From assembly GCA_037138755.1 (NCBI GenBank), contig JBAXHT010000003.1:310001-374000 (forward strand): DNA of 64,000 bases, read 5' to 3'. The position numbers and the translations under genes are program-made. The DNA comes from Armatimonadota bacterium. Its GTDB lineage: Bacteria; Armatimonadota; Fimbriimonadia; Fimbriimonadales; Fimbriimonadaceae. Numbering within the stretch: position 1 is the first letter of the stretch; every line of letters begins with the position of its first letter. Below the pieces are notes generated by a model that was given only the letters and a program-made list of their open reading frames with translations, was not told the origin of the DNA and made no database searches. Below, piece after piece: positions 54,370 through 62,635 of the stretch.

Positions 54370-54444
54370 GGTGCCGCAAGCCGGACTCGAACCGGCGACC
54401 CAAGGATTTTCAATCCTTTGCTCTACCAACTGAGCTACCGCGGC
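54369..54444 (-). tRNA. tRNA-Phe (GAA)
   Basis: A 76-base cloverleaf on the minus strand. The acceptor is GCCGCGG with TTGCGGC (two G-U pairs), the anticodon stem AAGGA/TCCTT holds loop TTGAAAA with anticodon GAA, and the T arm is GCCGG-TTCGAGT-CCGGC. CCA is encoded. It is 13 bases downstream of tRNA-Asp. Confidence 0.95.
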
Positions 54445-54457
54445 ACATATTGTACGT

Positions 54458-54533
<76 letters not shown>

Positions 54534-54545
54534 GAACGAAAGGAA

Positions 54546-54574
54546 AGTATGACAGATGCCTAATGTTAAGTCAA
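54546..54574 (-). promoter_or_regulatory. Sigma-70-type promoter for the tRNA pair
   Basis: On the minus strand TTGACT (54569-54574) is followed after 17 bases by CATACT (54546-54551), 12 bases before the tRNA-Asp 5' end. The spacing and the near-consensus -35 are as expected for a tRNA promoter. Transcripts would run on into the polysaccharide export gene. Confidence 0.6.
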
Positions 54575-54640
54575 CCCCTGCTGTGATTATTGGTCAGCAA
54601 CCTCGATACGTTAAGTATGCCCGCATTTTTGCCGGGCTAG

Positions 54641-55420
54641 TTATGCGAGCGACTGGCCACCATCAATGAATAGCTCCGTGCCGCTGATATGCTTAGCAAC
54701 GTCTGACGCGAGAAAGGCAATCGCCTCGGCTACGTCTTCGACGGTTCCCGGATCCCTTCCGGTGAGGGGATTGTCTCCTTCAGGGAATTTTTTGGGTCTC
54801 CCCACTGGCCACTCGCCTCGCCAATGGGTGGAATCAAGAATGTTGGTTTTGATGTACCCCGGACAGACGGTGTTGACCCGAATGCCTCTTGGACCAAGTT
54901 CAACCGCCAGGTTACGCCCCATTGCGACAATTGCGGCTTTCGTTGCAATGTAGGGCGACGCGCCAGCCCAAGAAAATTGTCTCGATCCGTTGATCGAACC
55001 GACAAGAATAATCGACCCATTGCTGTTTTCAAGGTGCGGGAGGGCGGGAATGATGTAGTTGTACACCCCGACAACATTGATTTCGAAGAGGCGGCGGATC
55101 TCATCGGGATGGATCAAATCAAGTTTCCCCATCGGTCCGTTTATTCCTGCCGCCAGCACCAAAACGTCAAGCTTCCCCGCCTTGGCAACGAAGTTCTTGA
55201 TCACTTCTGAAGCATCGTCGGTCCTGCAAACATCCGATTCAAACTTCAGTACAGATTCTCCCGCAAATGCCTCGGCGAGTCTCTGCTCAGAGAGATCAAC
55301 GGCTCCGACGTTGGCTCCGCTTGCTGCAAAACGATTTGCAGCAGCTAGTCCGATTCCACTCCCGGCGCCGGTGACAAGGACAGCTTTTCCGGTGAAATCT
55401 GAGTTATTGGGAGCGTTCAT
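54641..55420 (-). CDS. Short-chain dehydrogenase/reductase
   Basis: The 259-residue protein is a classical SDR. The NAD(P) loop is VTGAGSGIGLAAANRF, an NNAG-like motif reads LAAGINGP, the active-site tyrosine and lysine are in YIATKAAIVAMGR, and the proline motif is VNTVCPGYIKT. Asp42 (GAVDLSEQRL) after the second strand suggests NAD(H) rather than NADP(H). The substrate cannot be read from sequence. It is divergent from nusA, with about 120 bases between start codons. Confidence 0.9.
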   Translation of the reverse strand: MNAPNNSDFTGKAVLVTGAGSGIGLAAANRFAASGANVGAVDLSEQRLAEAFAGESVLKFESDVCRTDDASEVIKNFVAKAGKLDVLVLAAGINGPMGKLDLIHPDEIRRLFEINVVGVYNYIIPALPHLENSNGSIILVGSINGSRQFSWAGASPYIATKAAIVAMGRNLAVELGPRGIRVNTVCPGYIKTNILDSTHWRGEWPVGRPKKFPEGDNPLTGRDPGTVEDVAEAIAFLASDVAKHISGTELFIDGGQSLA

Positions 55421-55436
55421 TTGAGGTTAGGCGTTG

Positions 55437-55445
55437 TGATACAAT
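55437..55445 (+). promoter_or_regulatory. Extended -10 promoter element for nusA
   Basis: TGATACAAT (55437-55445) is an extended -10 element (TG-N-TACAAT). No good -35 hexamer stands at 17 bases, which is usual for extended -10 promoters. It would start a leader of about 85 bases that contains the attenuator-like hairpin. Confidence 0.45.
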
Positions 55446-55476
55446 AGAGAGACAAAATTTTGGGCACCGAAAGAGG

Positions 55477-55499
55477 GGTGGCTCTATGCCGCCTTTTTT
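55477..55499 (+). terminator. Attenuator-like terminator in the nusA leader
   Basis: GGTGGC (55477-55482) pairs with GCCGCC (55488-55493) around a 5-base loop and is followed at once by six Ts (55494-55499). This is a standard intrinsic terminator shape, located between the nusA promoter element and the nusA start, 40 bases upstream of the gene. I infer premature termination control of the nusA-ylxR-infB operon. Confidence 0.6.
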
Positions 55500-55538
55500 G
55501 TTAATCGGAGTCCATGAAATAAGGGGAACACGCAGATT

Positions 55539-56603
55539 ATGGACATCATGCAGCAGCTAAATCAAATCGCACAGGAGAGGGATATCCCGGTGGAAGACCT
55601 CGTCGTTGAGCTAGAAGAAGCGCTGGGTGCTGCCTACAAGAAGTATGTCGGAGCGCGAGGTGAAGTGAATGTTAAGCTTGACACCTCGAAGGGTTGGACC
55701 GCCCAGGTCGAAAAGGAAGTCGTTGCGGTTGTCGAAGAGCCGAGCTTCCAGATGAGCCTGACCGAAGCCCGCAAGCGGAACTCCGAAGCCGAAGTCGGCG
55801 ACTTCGTTCCTATGGAAGTCGACCCGAACCGCTTTGGCCGAATCGCAGCCCAAACCGCGAAGCAAGTTCTTTCGCAAAAGCTCCGCGAGGCTGAAACCCG
55901 CCGCATTCACGACGTCTTCGCCGAGAAGATGGGCGACATCGTCAGCGGAACCGTCAGTCGACGAGACGACCAAAATGTCTACATCCAGGTCAACCGCGTC
56001 GAAGCTGAGCTTCCCCGCCGCGAGCAAGTTCCTACCGAGCGCTATGCACCAAACAGCCGGATGAAGGTTTACGTTTACAAAGTAGACGACAGCCAACGCC
56101 GCCTCAAGGTCATCGTTAGCCGAACTCATCCAAATCTGCTTCGCAAGCTTTTCGAACTCGAAATCCCCGAGATTGCCAGCGGAATCGTCCAGATCAAGGC
56201 CATTAGCCGCGAGCCGGGACAGCGATCCAAGGTCGCCGTATTCAGCGAAGACGAGCGCGTTGATCCAATCGGAGCCTGTATTGGACCACGCGGCGCGCGG
56301 GTTCAGGCCATCGTGGACGAGCTGAACGATGAGAAGATCGACGTTGTTCCGTACAAGGAAGATCCAAAAGAATTCATCATCGAAGCCCTGTCTCCTGCCA
56401 AAGTTAACTCGATCAAGCTGACCGAGAAGCAGAATGATCGGGGAGATATGGAGAAGCACGCTTACGTTGTGGTTCCCGAGATGCAGCTCTCACTCGCCAT
56501 CGGCAAGGGCGGGCAGAACGTCCGACTTGCAGCCCGGCTCACCGGCTGGACTATCGACATCCGTAGCGAGGCTCAAGCCGCCGCCGAACGGGGAAAGGCG
56601 TGA
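55539..56603 (+). CDS. nusA: Transcription termination/antitermination factor NusA
   Basis: NusA binds RNA polymerase and controls pausing, termination and antitermination. The 354-residue protein has the N-terminal polymerase-binding domain (LVVELEEALGAAYKKYVGAR), an S1 domain (GDIVSGTVSRRDDQNVYIQV) and two KH domains (ERVDPIGACIGPRGARVQAI, then LSLAIGKGGQNVRLAARLTG). It lacks the C-terminal acidic repeats of E. coli NusA, as in most non-proteobacteria. rimP, which often precedes nusA, is absent. It is followed after 14 bases by ylxR. Confidence 0.95.
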   Translation: MDIMQQLNQIAQERDIPVEDLVVELEEALGAAYKKYVGARGEVNVKLDTSKGWTAQVEKEVVAVVEEPSFQMSLTEARKRNSEAEVGDFVPMEVDPNRFGRIAAQTAKQVLSQKLREAETRRIHDVFAEKMGDIVSGTVSRRDDQNVYIQVNRVEAELPRREQVPTERYAPNSRMKVYVYKVDDSQRRLKVIVSRTHPNLLRKLFELEIPEIASGIVQIKAISREPGQRSKVAVFSEDERVDPIGACIGPRGARVQAIVDELNDEKIDVVPYKEDPKEFIIEALSPAKVNSIKLTEKQNDRGDMEKHAYVVVPEMQLSLAIGKGGQNVRLAARLTGWTIDIRSEAQAAAERGKA

Positions 56604-56617
56604 GGTGATGGCACAGT

Positions 56618-56887
56618 ATGTCAACACACACGGTCACCAGAACCTGCGTTTCATGTCGAACTAAACGCAACCAAGCCAGCCTAGTACGGCTTGGCGTAAG
56701 CACAGCTGGTGATGTGCAACTATGGGGCGGAATTGGGCGAAGTGCCTACTTCTGCCCCTCAACAATTTGCCTTGAAGGGGCATTGAAACCCGGACGGCTT
56801 GCGAAAGCCCTTCGCCACGCCGTCTCTGCCACATCCCTGGCAACCATCAAAGAAGAATTAGTATGCAAACTGGAGTTAAGCCAATGA
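56618..56887 (+). CDS. ylxR: YlxR-family RNA-binding protein
   Basis: The 89-residue product matches the YlxR (DUF448) family located between nusA and infB in many bacteria. Family features are the N-terminal RTCVSCRTKRNQASLVRLG and the motif GIGRSAYFCPSTICLEGAL, corresponding to GRGAYLC. YlxR is reported as a nucleoid- or RNase P-associated protein in a few species, so its function is not settled. Its stop codon overlaps the infB start (ATGA). Confidence 0.85.
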   Translation: MSTHTVTRTCVSCRTKRNQASLVRLGVSTAGDVQLWGGIGRSAYFCPSTICLEGALKPGRLAKALRHAVSATSLATIKEELVCKLELSQ

Positions 56888-58800
56888 GTCACACCATCGC
56901 CGACATCGCGACCGAGTTCGAAATTCGACCCGGTCAGGTCTTTACCGTCCTCAACGACTTGGGGCTGGATCATGACGGTGCTTCGTTTGAGGGTGACAAC
57001 GACACCCTTGAAATGGTCAAAGAGTCCTGCCTTGAGCACATGGACTCCAAGGTCATCACCCTCAAGCCGAACTGCACTCCCCGCGATATCGCAAACGCCC
57101 TCGGCGTTCCCCAAGCCGAGATTCAAAAGAGCCTAATCTCCAAATTCAAGATTATGAAGGCGATCGCCAACCCGCTGACCGAAGAGGAAGCTGGGCGAAT
57201 CGTGACTTCGTACGGATTCGAACTCGCTCTTGCTGAGGGTCCAAAGCCAAAGCCGAAGGTTGACCCACGCGCCGCCATCAAAGTCGGCGGAGCTGTCAAG
57301 CGACCGCCGGTTGTGACTATCATGGGCCACGTTGACCATGGCAAGACTTCCCTACTAGACTACATCCGCAAGGCAAACGTCGCTGCAAAAGAAGCGGGCG
57401 GAATCACCCAACACATTGGTGCCTATCAGGTCATGCTCGAAGAAGGACTCATTACCTTCCTTGACACACCTGGTCACGCTGCTTTCACCAACATGCGCGC
57501 CCGAGGAGCCCAGGTCACCGACATCGCAATCCTCGTTGTCGCCGCTGACGACGGCATCATGCCGCAGACCCAAGAAGCGATTCAGCACATCCAAGCCGCA
57601 AACGTTCCGATGATCGTCGCCGTCAACAAGTGCGACAAGCCCGGTGCCAACCCGGATCGGGTTCTCCAGCAGCTCACTGAATACAACGTCATCCCCGAAG
57701 CCTTTGGCGGCCAAACGATCACCACCAATGTCTCCGCCCTCACCGGTGCTGGCGTCCCTGAACTTCTCGAACTGATCATCCTCCAGGCCGACATCATGGA
57801 CCTCAAGGCCGACCCGCGCGGCGAGCTCAAAGGCACCGTCGTTGAGGCCAAGCTTGAAAAGGGCCGTGGTCCGGTTGCCACCCTTCTTATCGAGGAAGGA
57901 ACCTTGAAAAGCGGCGACAACCTCGTCGTCGGACAAACGTTCGGACGAATCAAAGCGATGACCGACTTCCGTGGCGAAAAGATGGAGTTTGCCGGACCAT
58001 CGGCTCCGGTCGAGATTCTGGGACTCAGCGAAGTGCCTGCCGCCGGAGACAAGATCGAGTTCTTCCCCGACGAGCGATCAGCTCGAGTTGAGGCCGAAGG
58101 CCGAATCTCCAAAGCTCGCGCCAAGGAGTTCACCAATGGCGGACGCGGCATGACCCTTCGCGACCTGCGAAGCCGCATGCAGGACGACGGCATCAAGAAC
58201 CTTAATCTGATTATCAAGGCCGATGTTCACGGCTCCGTTGAAGCGGTCAAGGGCATGCTGGAGAAGGTCAAGAACGACGAAGTCGAGACCAAGATTATCC
58301 TCAGCGGTGTTGGGCAGATCACCAAGGCCGACATCGACCTTGCAGCTGCCTCAGACTCGATCGTCGTCGGCTTCAACGCGAAGCCAGACGGCGAATCGCG
58401 CAAGGAAGCCGAGAAGCGAAAGGTTGAAATCCGAACCTACTCAATCATTTACGAACTGATCGAAGACATCGAAGCGGCGGTGAAGGGAATGCTCGCTCCG
58501 AAGTTCGAGGAGCAAGAACTCGGCGAAGCAGAAATTCGAATGCGACTGCAATTCTCGAAGAAGGGTATCGTTGCTGGTTCGTACATCACCGAAGGAAAGA
58601 TCACGAGGAACGCCAAGGTTCGCATCTATCGTGGCAAGGACCTCATCCACGAAGGCGAAGTCGCCACCCTCAAGCACTTCAAGGACGACGTCCGCGAAAT
58701 GACGATGGGCCAAGAGTGCGGTATCACCTTCACTAACTGGGAAGACTTCCAGGAAGGCGACCGAGTCGAAGCCTTCGAGATGGTTCAGATCAACGCTTGA
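56884..58800 (+). CDS. infB: Translation initiation factor IF-2
   Basis: IF-2 is the GTPase that places initiator tRNA on the small ribosomal subunit. The G motifs are intact: [16 protein letters not shown] and NKCDKP. The protein then has domains II, III and IV, with the C-terminal YEVGLMLE-like TITEGKI region [20 protein letters not shown] chose the ATG at 56884 (MSHTIADIA) because it overlaps the ylxR stop and has GGAG upstream; it gives 638 residues. The N-terminal domain is short and lacks the long disordered linker found in many species. rbfA does not follow. Confidence 0.95.
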   Translation: MSHTIADIATEFEIRPGQVFTVLNDLGLDHDGASFEGDNDTLEMVKESCLEHMDSKVITLKPNCTPRDIANALGVPQAEIQKSLISKFKIMKAIANPLTEEEAGRIVTSYGFELALAEGPKPKPKVDPRAAIKVGGAVKRPPVVTIMGHVDHGKTSLLDYIRKANVAAKEAGGITQHIGAYQVMLEEGLITFLDTPGHAAFTNMRARGAQVTDIAILVVAADDGIMPQTQEAIQHIQAANVPMIVAVNKCDKPGANPDRVLQQLTEYNVIPEAFGGQTITTNVSALTGAGVPELLELIILQADIMDLKADPRGELKGTVVEAKLEKGRGPVATLLIEEGTLKSGDNLVVGQTFGRIKAMTDFRGEKMEFAGPSAPVEILGLSEVPAAGDKIEFFPDERSARVEAEGRISKARAKEFTNGGRGMTLRDLRSRMQDDGIKNLNLIIKADVHGSVEAVKGMLEKVKNDEVETKIILSGVGQITKADIDLAAASDSIVVGFNAKPDGESRKEAEKRKVEIRTYSIIYELIEDIEAAVKGMLAPKFEEQELGEAEIRMRLQFSKKGIVAGSYITEGKITRNAKVRIYRGKDLIHEGEVATLKHFKDDVREMTMGQECGITFTNWEDFQEGDRVEAFEMVQINA

Positions 58801-58812
58801 TAACACTGGATA

Positions 58813-58849
58813 AGAAATGCCGCCTTTTCTCTAGGTAGGCGGCATTTCT
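58813..58849. terminator. Bidirectional terminator after infB
   Basis: A perfect 12-bp stem (AGAAATGCCGCC at 58813-58824 with GGCGGCATTTCT at 58838-58849) lies between the convergent infB and PEP-CTERM genes, followed by TTTTG on the plus strand. It ends the nusA operon and probably also the opposing transcript. Confidence 0.8.
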
Positions 58850-58855
58850 TTTGCC

Positions 58856-59605
58856 TTAGTTCTGCTTGCGCTTTCGCTTCAGCAGCCCAAACAGTCCCAG
58901 GCCGAGAGTAGCCATTGTTGCAGGCTCCGGCACGGGCGCTACGGTAACCCTCGCAAGCTCTTGGTTCTGAGTCCAAGCTGGCAACTGTGCTTCGCTATCT
59001 CCCCGCCCGCTGATGATCCCTGCATGATGACGGATGAGTCCACCTTCGGTATCAACCGGGTTACCGGATCCACCCAAGAAGCCAAGATCCGCTGCATTCT
59101 GCGAGTTGTACTCGGTACCCGCGTCCCAGGCGTCAGATCCTAGCGCAAGGTAGGAACCACCAATTGCGGTTGACCCGCTAAAGAGGTTTAGGGCTTCATC
59201 GCCTTGGCCGATTCCTATCCAACCATCATTTGTCTTTCCAAGCATGGCCGCGAAGGAAAAGAATGGGTGCGAGGCATCCGTCGTAAACGAGAAAATCCGG
59301 GTTTCGCCCGGTGCAATCGGCCCACCAGCAACTTTTCCCCAGCCACCAATATCGCTACCGGCACCAGCAATAATTGACTCGAGAGCCGCAGTATTGCCGC
59401 CTTCGGCAATGCGCTTGATCCCGAGCGAAGCAGATGACCCCGACGTGAAAATATCGAAGCCAGCGTTGTGCGCGATTCCGATGAGTGGACTCAAAGGTTG
59501 AGGTCCGAGGTTCTCCACTTTGACCTGGAACGTTTGTGCGTAAGCACTTGGAATGACAGCTAACCCGACAATAGAAAGCGCGATTTGCGCTAGTTTTTTC
59601 TTCAT
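58856..59605 (-). CDS. PEP-CTERM-anchored surface protein with spondin-like domain
   Basis: The 249-residue product has a signal peptide (LAQIALSIVGLAVIPSAYA) and a C-terminal PEP-CTERM tag: VPEPATMATLGLGLFGLLKR followed by KRKQN. Such tags direct sorting by an exosortase in bacteria that make extracellular polymers. The middle part (VKVENLGPQPLSPLIGIAHN, ISGRGDSEAQLPAW) looks like a spondin-N-type adhesion domain. No exosortase gene is in the window. It fits with the polysaccharide export gene in suggesting a surface matrix. Confidence 0.85.
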   Translation of the reverse strand: MKKKLAQIALSIVGLAVIPSAYAQTFQVKVENLGPQPLSPLIGIAHNAGFDIFTSGSSASLGIKRIAEGGNTAALESIIAGAGSDIGGWGKVAGGPIAPGETRIFSFTTDASHPFFSFAAMLGKTNDGWIGIGQGDEALNLFSGSTAIGGSYLALGSDAWDAGTEYNSQNAADLGFLGGSGNPVDTEGGLIRHHAGIISGRGDSEAQLPAWTQNQELARVTVAPVPEPATMATLGLGLFGLLKRKRKQN

Positions 59606-59731
59606 AGGTTTCCCTCAAACTGTCGGCGGCCGCTGACTCTGGGCATATTCCCGCCAGTTCGATTGGTTCCCCTATCGCTGAAACCTTAACAGATACTCTT
59701 AGGGTTTATTCGGGCAACCCCAATCCACGAC

Positions 59732-60067
59732 CTACTTCTTGGTGAACTTCCAACTCGTATCGTCCTTGCCGTCTTTTTGTGGAACTAGGGCTGAACGGGT
59801 GTTTTTGTAGACCGTGGTAATGAGCCCTTGTCCGACTGAAAAAGTCACAATGTCACCTTCCTCCTTCTAGGTGGCTTTGAGCAGGCTGAACACGCCAGCT
59901 CCAAACTCGACGTTTCCATCCGACTTCACATCAAGGATCATCCTGTCGGCTCCGGGCAAAAGGTTTTTGTTTGCAGCGTCAAAATAGTATCTTCCAGTAG
60001 CGGTGGGTTTGGAGCAGCCCGCCAAGGTAAGCAGTGCTAGGACGAGTAGTGGAAAGCGTCTCATCAA
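59732..60067 (-). pseudogene. Small lipoprotein gene interrupted by one amber codon
   Basis: The 5' part encodes 66 residues: a lipoprotein signal (FPLLVLALLTLAGCSKP, lipobox LAGC), then TGRYYFDAANKNLLPGADRM and ILDVKSDGNVEFGAGVF. After LLKAT comes TAG (59867-59869), yet the same frame continues for 44 sense codons (KEEGDIVTFSVGQGLITT, VYKNTRSALVPQKDG, DDTSWKFTKK) to a second TAG at 59732. The join is what this protein type needs (a strand such as GxATWKEEGDIVTF). One base change would restore a 111-residue protein. It is either a recent pseudogene, a stop read-through, or a sequencing error. Confidence 0.75.
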
Positions 60068-60125
60068 AACATTCTAAGTGGCATCCGCTGAGCCCGTCAG
60101 GATGGAAGCTGAGTAAAATCGTGGT

Positions 60126-61472
60126 ATGTCGCTTGGACGAAAGTTCGCCGCAGATCATCTTCGAAACCTACTGCGAGACGAGCTTCGCCTCAAATCTGAA
60201 CAGGGGTTTTCCATCCCGCCTGGGCTAGCAGATCGAATGGCTCATTCCTCATTTAGTGAGTTACACGACATTGAAACTGAACTGGAGAGCCTTACAGAAC
60301 CTGATCACTTGGGGACGAACGAGCCGCTAGACTGGACGATACCAAGCCTGGCGCTTGAAAAATGGGTTCCGAACCAAAACGAACTAGACGATCGCATTCG
60401 TGGCGCTTGGTATGGGCGAATCGCCGGGTGCATCTTGGGCAAACCGTTGGAGATTCACCCGTTTATGCGTGAACCAAAGTTGCTAAGGCAATATCTGGAG
60501 CGAACGAATCAGTGGCCACTTTCCGACTTCGTAGATGCGAATGACGACGTGTGCGTCGAGATAACGGGACAGACGCTTGGTTCTCGCCCTTCGGTTCGTG
60601 GGAACATCAGGTACGCCCAAAGTGATGATGATCTACGATACACCCTCGCAGGCTTGCGCATTCTTGACAAGATTCCTAATCCTTCAACTCGCGATGTCTT
60701 CCAGTACTGGTCTAGCCACTGGCTTCCCGACCAGACGTTCACGGCTGAGCAAGCGGCGATTAGCAACAGCTACGCCTTTGGTCGTCCGCATCACTGGGAA
60801 CAACCCGAAGACGCTGAGTATCAGCAAGCAATGCGTCAATGGCGCAATCCCTATCGTGAATGGATTGGAGCGGCGATTCGCGCCGACGGCTGGGCTTATG
60901 GCTATGCGGGCAACCCTGAGCGAGCCGCCCAGGTTGCTCAGCAGGATGCTTTGATTTCTCACGAACGTAACGGTGAGTACAGCGAAATCTTCTTCGCAGC
61001 ATGGATATCGGCCTCCTTTCGTCTGCCGCTGCACGATTCTTTCAGAGTGGCACTCCAAACTGTTCCACAAAACAGCCGGCTAGCCACTGCAATGGTCGAG
61101 ACAAAGGCGCGATGTGACGCCGGAGGCACGATGGACGAGTTGCTGGACTACATTGAGGTAACCAGCGGTCACTATGATGGAGTCCACTCAATCAACAATG
61201 CTCTCGCTTGCGTAGCATCAGTATTCTTATCAAATGGCGATCTCGAACTGTCCATCACCCGGGCAGTCATGTTTGGTCTGGATACAGATTGCAACGGAGC
61301 TACCGTCGGAAGCATCGTCGGAGCAAGGGTCGGCGCGAGCGGGTTCCCAGTCGAAAAATGGATCAACCCTTTCGATGACACGATCGATTTTGAGTTTGTT
61401 GGAGAGGAACGGCAGTCTATTAACGGTCTTGCGAGTTGGACCGTGGAGCTTTGGAGAAGGCTCAACCAGTAA
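60126..61472 (+). CDS. ADP-ribosylglycohydrolase-family protein
   Basis: The 448-residue protein belongs to the ARH/DraG family, which removes ADP-ribose from proteins or small molecules using two magnesium ions. Motifs are DRIRGAWYGRIAGCILGKPLE, here in two parts DRIRGAWYGR and IAGCILGKPLE, then SDDDLRYTLAGL (first metal site), EWIGAAIRADGWAYGYAG and the C-terminal metal site FGLDTDCNGATVGSIVGAR. Residues 1-95 are an extra helical N-terminus. Many members of this type act in nucleoside or sugar metabolism. It is followed directly by miaA on the same strand. Confidence 0.85.
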   Translation: MSLGRKFAADHLRNLLRDELRLKSEQGFSIPPGLADRMAHSSFSELHDIETELESLTEPDHLGTNEPLDWTIPSLALEKWVPNQNELDDRIRGAWYGRIAGCILGKPLEIHPFMREPKLLRQYLERTNQWPLSDFVDANDDVCVEITGQTLGSRPSVRGNIRYAQSDDDLRYTLAGLRILDKIPNPSTRDVFQYWSSHWLPDQTFTAEQAAISNSYAFGRPHHWEQPEDAEYQQAMRQWRNPYREWIGAAIRADGWAYGYAGNPERAAQVAQQDALISHERNGEYSEIFFAAWISASFRLPLHDSFRVALQTVPQNSRLATAMVETKARCDAGGTMDELLDYIEVTSGHYDGVHSINNALACVASVFLSNGDLELSITRAVMFGLDTDCNGATVGSIVGARVGASGFPVEKWINPFDDTIDFEFVGEERQSINGLASWTVELWRRLNQ

Positions 61473-61481
61473 ACTGTTTCC

Positions 61482-62357
61482 ATCAAGCCCTTCCTTCTCA
61501 CCATCCTCGGCCCAACTGCCTCCGGAAAGTCTTCATTGGCCGAAGAACTTGCAGAGAAGCACGACGCCGTCATTCTGAACGGCGATGCCTTTCAGATGTA
61601 TCGAGGGATGGACATCGGAACCGCAAAGCCACGCGACAAAGCTCGTTACGAACTTCTTGACCTTAAGACCCCCGATGAGGAGTTTGGGGTCGGCGAATAT
61701 GTGTTGCTCGCAGCCAAGCGACTTAATGAGCACTTTAATAACAATGTTAACGTCATTCTTTGCGGAGGAACCGGGCTTTATATCCGCGCCCTCATCGAGG
61801 AATATCAAGATCTTTCACCGGCACCTTCGCCTGAACTGCGCCGAGAGCTGAACGAGCGACCAGAGGACGAACTGGTCGACCAACTCCGTTCGCAGTTCCC
61901 GGAGACGGCTTCCAAAACGGATCTCAAGAACCGAATACGAGTCACCAGGGCCCTCGAAAGATGCTTAGCACCCAAAGAGAAAATCCAGTTTTCGATCCCT
62001 CCGTTCACCAAAAAAAAGGTCGGGCTTGTGCCAGATGTCAAAAATACTGAACTAAACATCCAGCATCGAACGTCTGTTATGATGCAAAATGGCTGGGTAA
62101 ATGAAGTTAAGGAGCTCCTTAACAACGGCTACCGACCAGGAAACCCCGGTTTTCGCGCAATTGGATACTCGGCAATTGTCGATTTTCTCCACGGCGATCT
62201 CACCGAGGCAGAACTGATCGAGACCATCGAAGCAGAGACGAGGAACTACGCCAAGCGGCAACGCACGTGGCTACGTTCCGAGCCTGACTTGGAGGTTTTT
62301 AGCAACGGAATCGATGCCTTGGGCGCAACCCGGGCATGGATTCAGAGTATGCATTAA
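61482..62357 (+). CDS. miaA: tRNA dimethylallyltransferase, non-canonical start
   Basis: MiaA attaches the dimethylallyl group (from DMAPP, made by IspH) to A37 of tRNAs that read UNN codons. The P-loop is [16 protein letters not shown], followed by [31 protein letters not shown] and the C-terminal [14 protein letters not shown] and [12 protein letters not shown]. The P-loop lies upstream of the first ordinary start codon (TTG at 61536). Between the in-frame stop at 61470 and that TTG there is no ATG, GTG or TTG. By comparison with MiaA N-termini ([17 protein letters not shown]) translation should begin at ATC 61482, giving 291 residues. Confidence 0.88.
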   Translation: MKPFLLTILGPTASGKSSLAEELAEKHDAVILNGDAFQMYRGMDIGTAKPRDKARYELLDLKTPDEEFGVGEYVLLAAKRLNEHFNNNVNVILCGGTGLYIRALIEEYQDLSPAPSPELRRELNERPEDELVDQLRSQFPETASKTDLKNRIRVTRALERCLAPKEKIQFSIPPFTKKKVGLVPDVKNTELNIQHRTSVMMQNGWVNEVKELLNNGYRPGNPGFRAIGYSAIVDFLHGDLTEAELIETIEAETRNYAKRQRTWLRSEPDLEVFSNGIDALGATRAWIQSMH

Positions 62358-62368
62358 AGGATAATTAC

Positions 62369-62635
62369 ATGGGTAAGGCAATCAACCTGCAAGATATGTT
62401 TCTGAACCAAGTCCGCAAGGAAGGGGTCAGCGTTACGGTCTATCTCACCAATAGCGTCCAGCTTCGTGGCAACGTACGCGGCTTCGACGCGTTCACGATT
62501 CTCTTGGATTCGCCCGGTAAGCCAACTCAGTTGGTCTATAAGCACGCAGTAGCTTCAATTGTTCCTGCCAAGACGGTCGGCACATACCGCGCCCCAGGCG
62601 AGCACGAAGAGCATCACCCAAGCGATTCCGAGTGA
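62369..62635 (+). CDS. hfq: RNA chaperone Hfq
   Basis: Hfq is the Sm-like hexameric RNA chaperone that pairs small RNAs with mRNAs. The 88-residue protein has the Sm1 motif ([20 protein letters not shown]) and the Sm2 motif YKHAVASI, with the usual [13 protein letters not shown]-terminal helix. The C-terminal tail is histidine- and acid-rich ([12 protein letters not shown]). I chose the ATG at 62369 (MGKAINLQD). The miaA-hfq order is conserved in many bacteria. Its stop overlaps the dapF GTG start. Confidence 0.95.
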   Translation: MGKAINLQDMFLNQVRKEGVSVTVYLTNSVQLRGNVRGFDAFTILLDSPGKPTQLVYKHAVASIVPAKTVGTYRAPGEHEEHHPSDSE

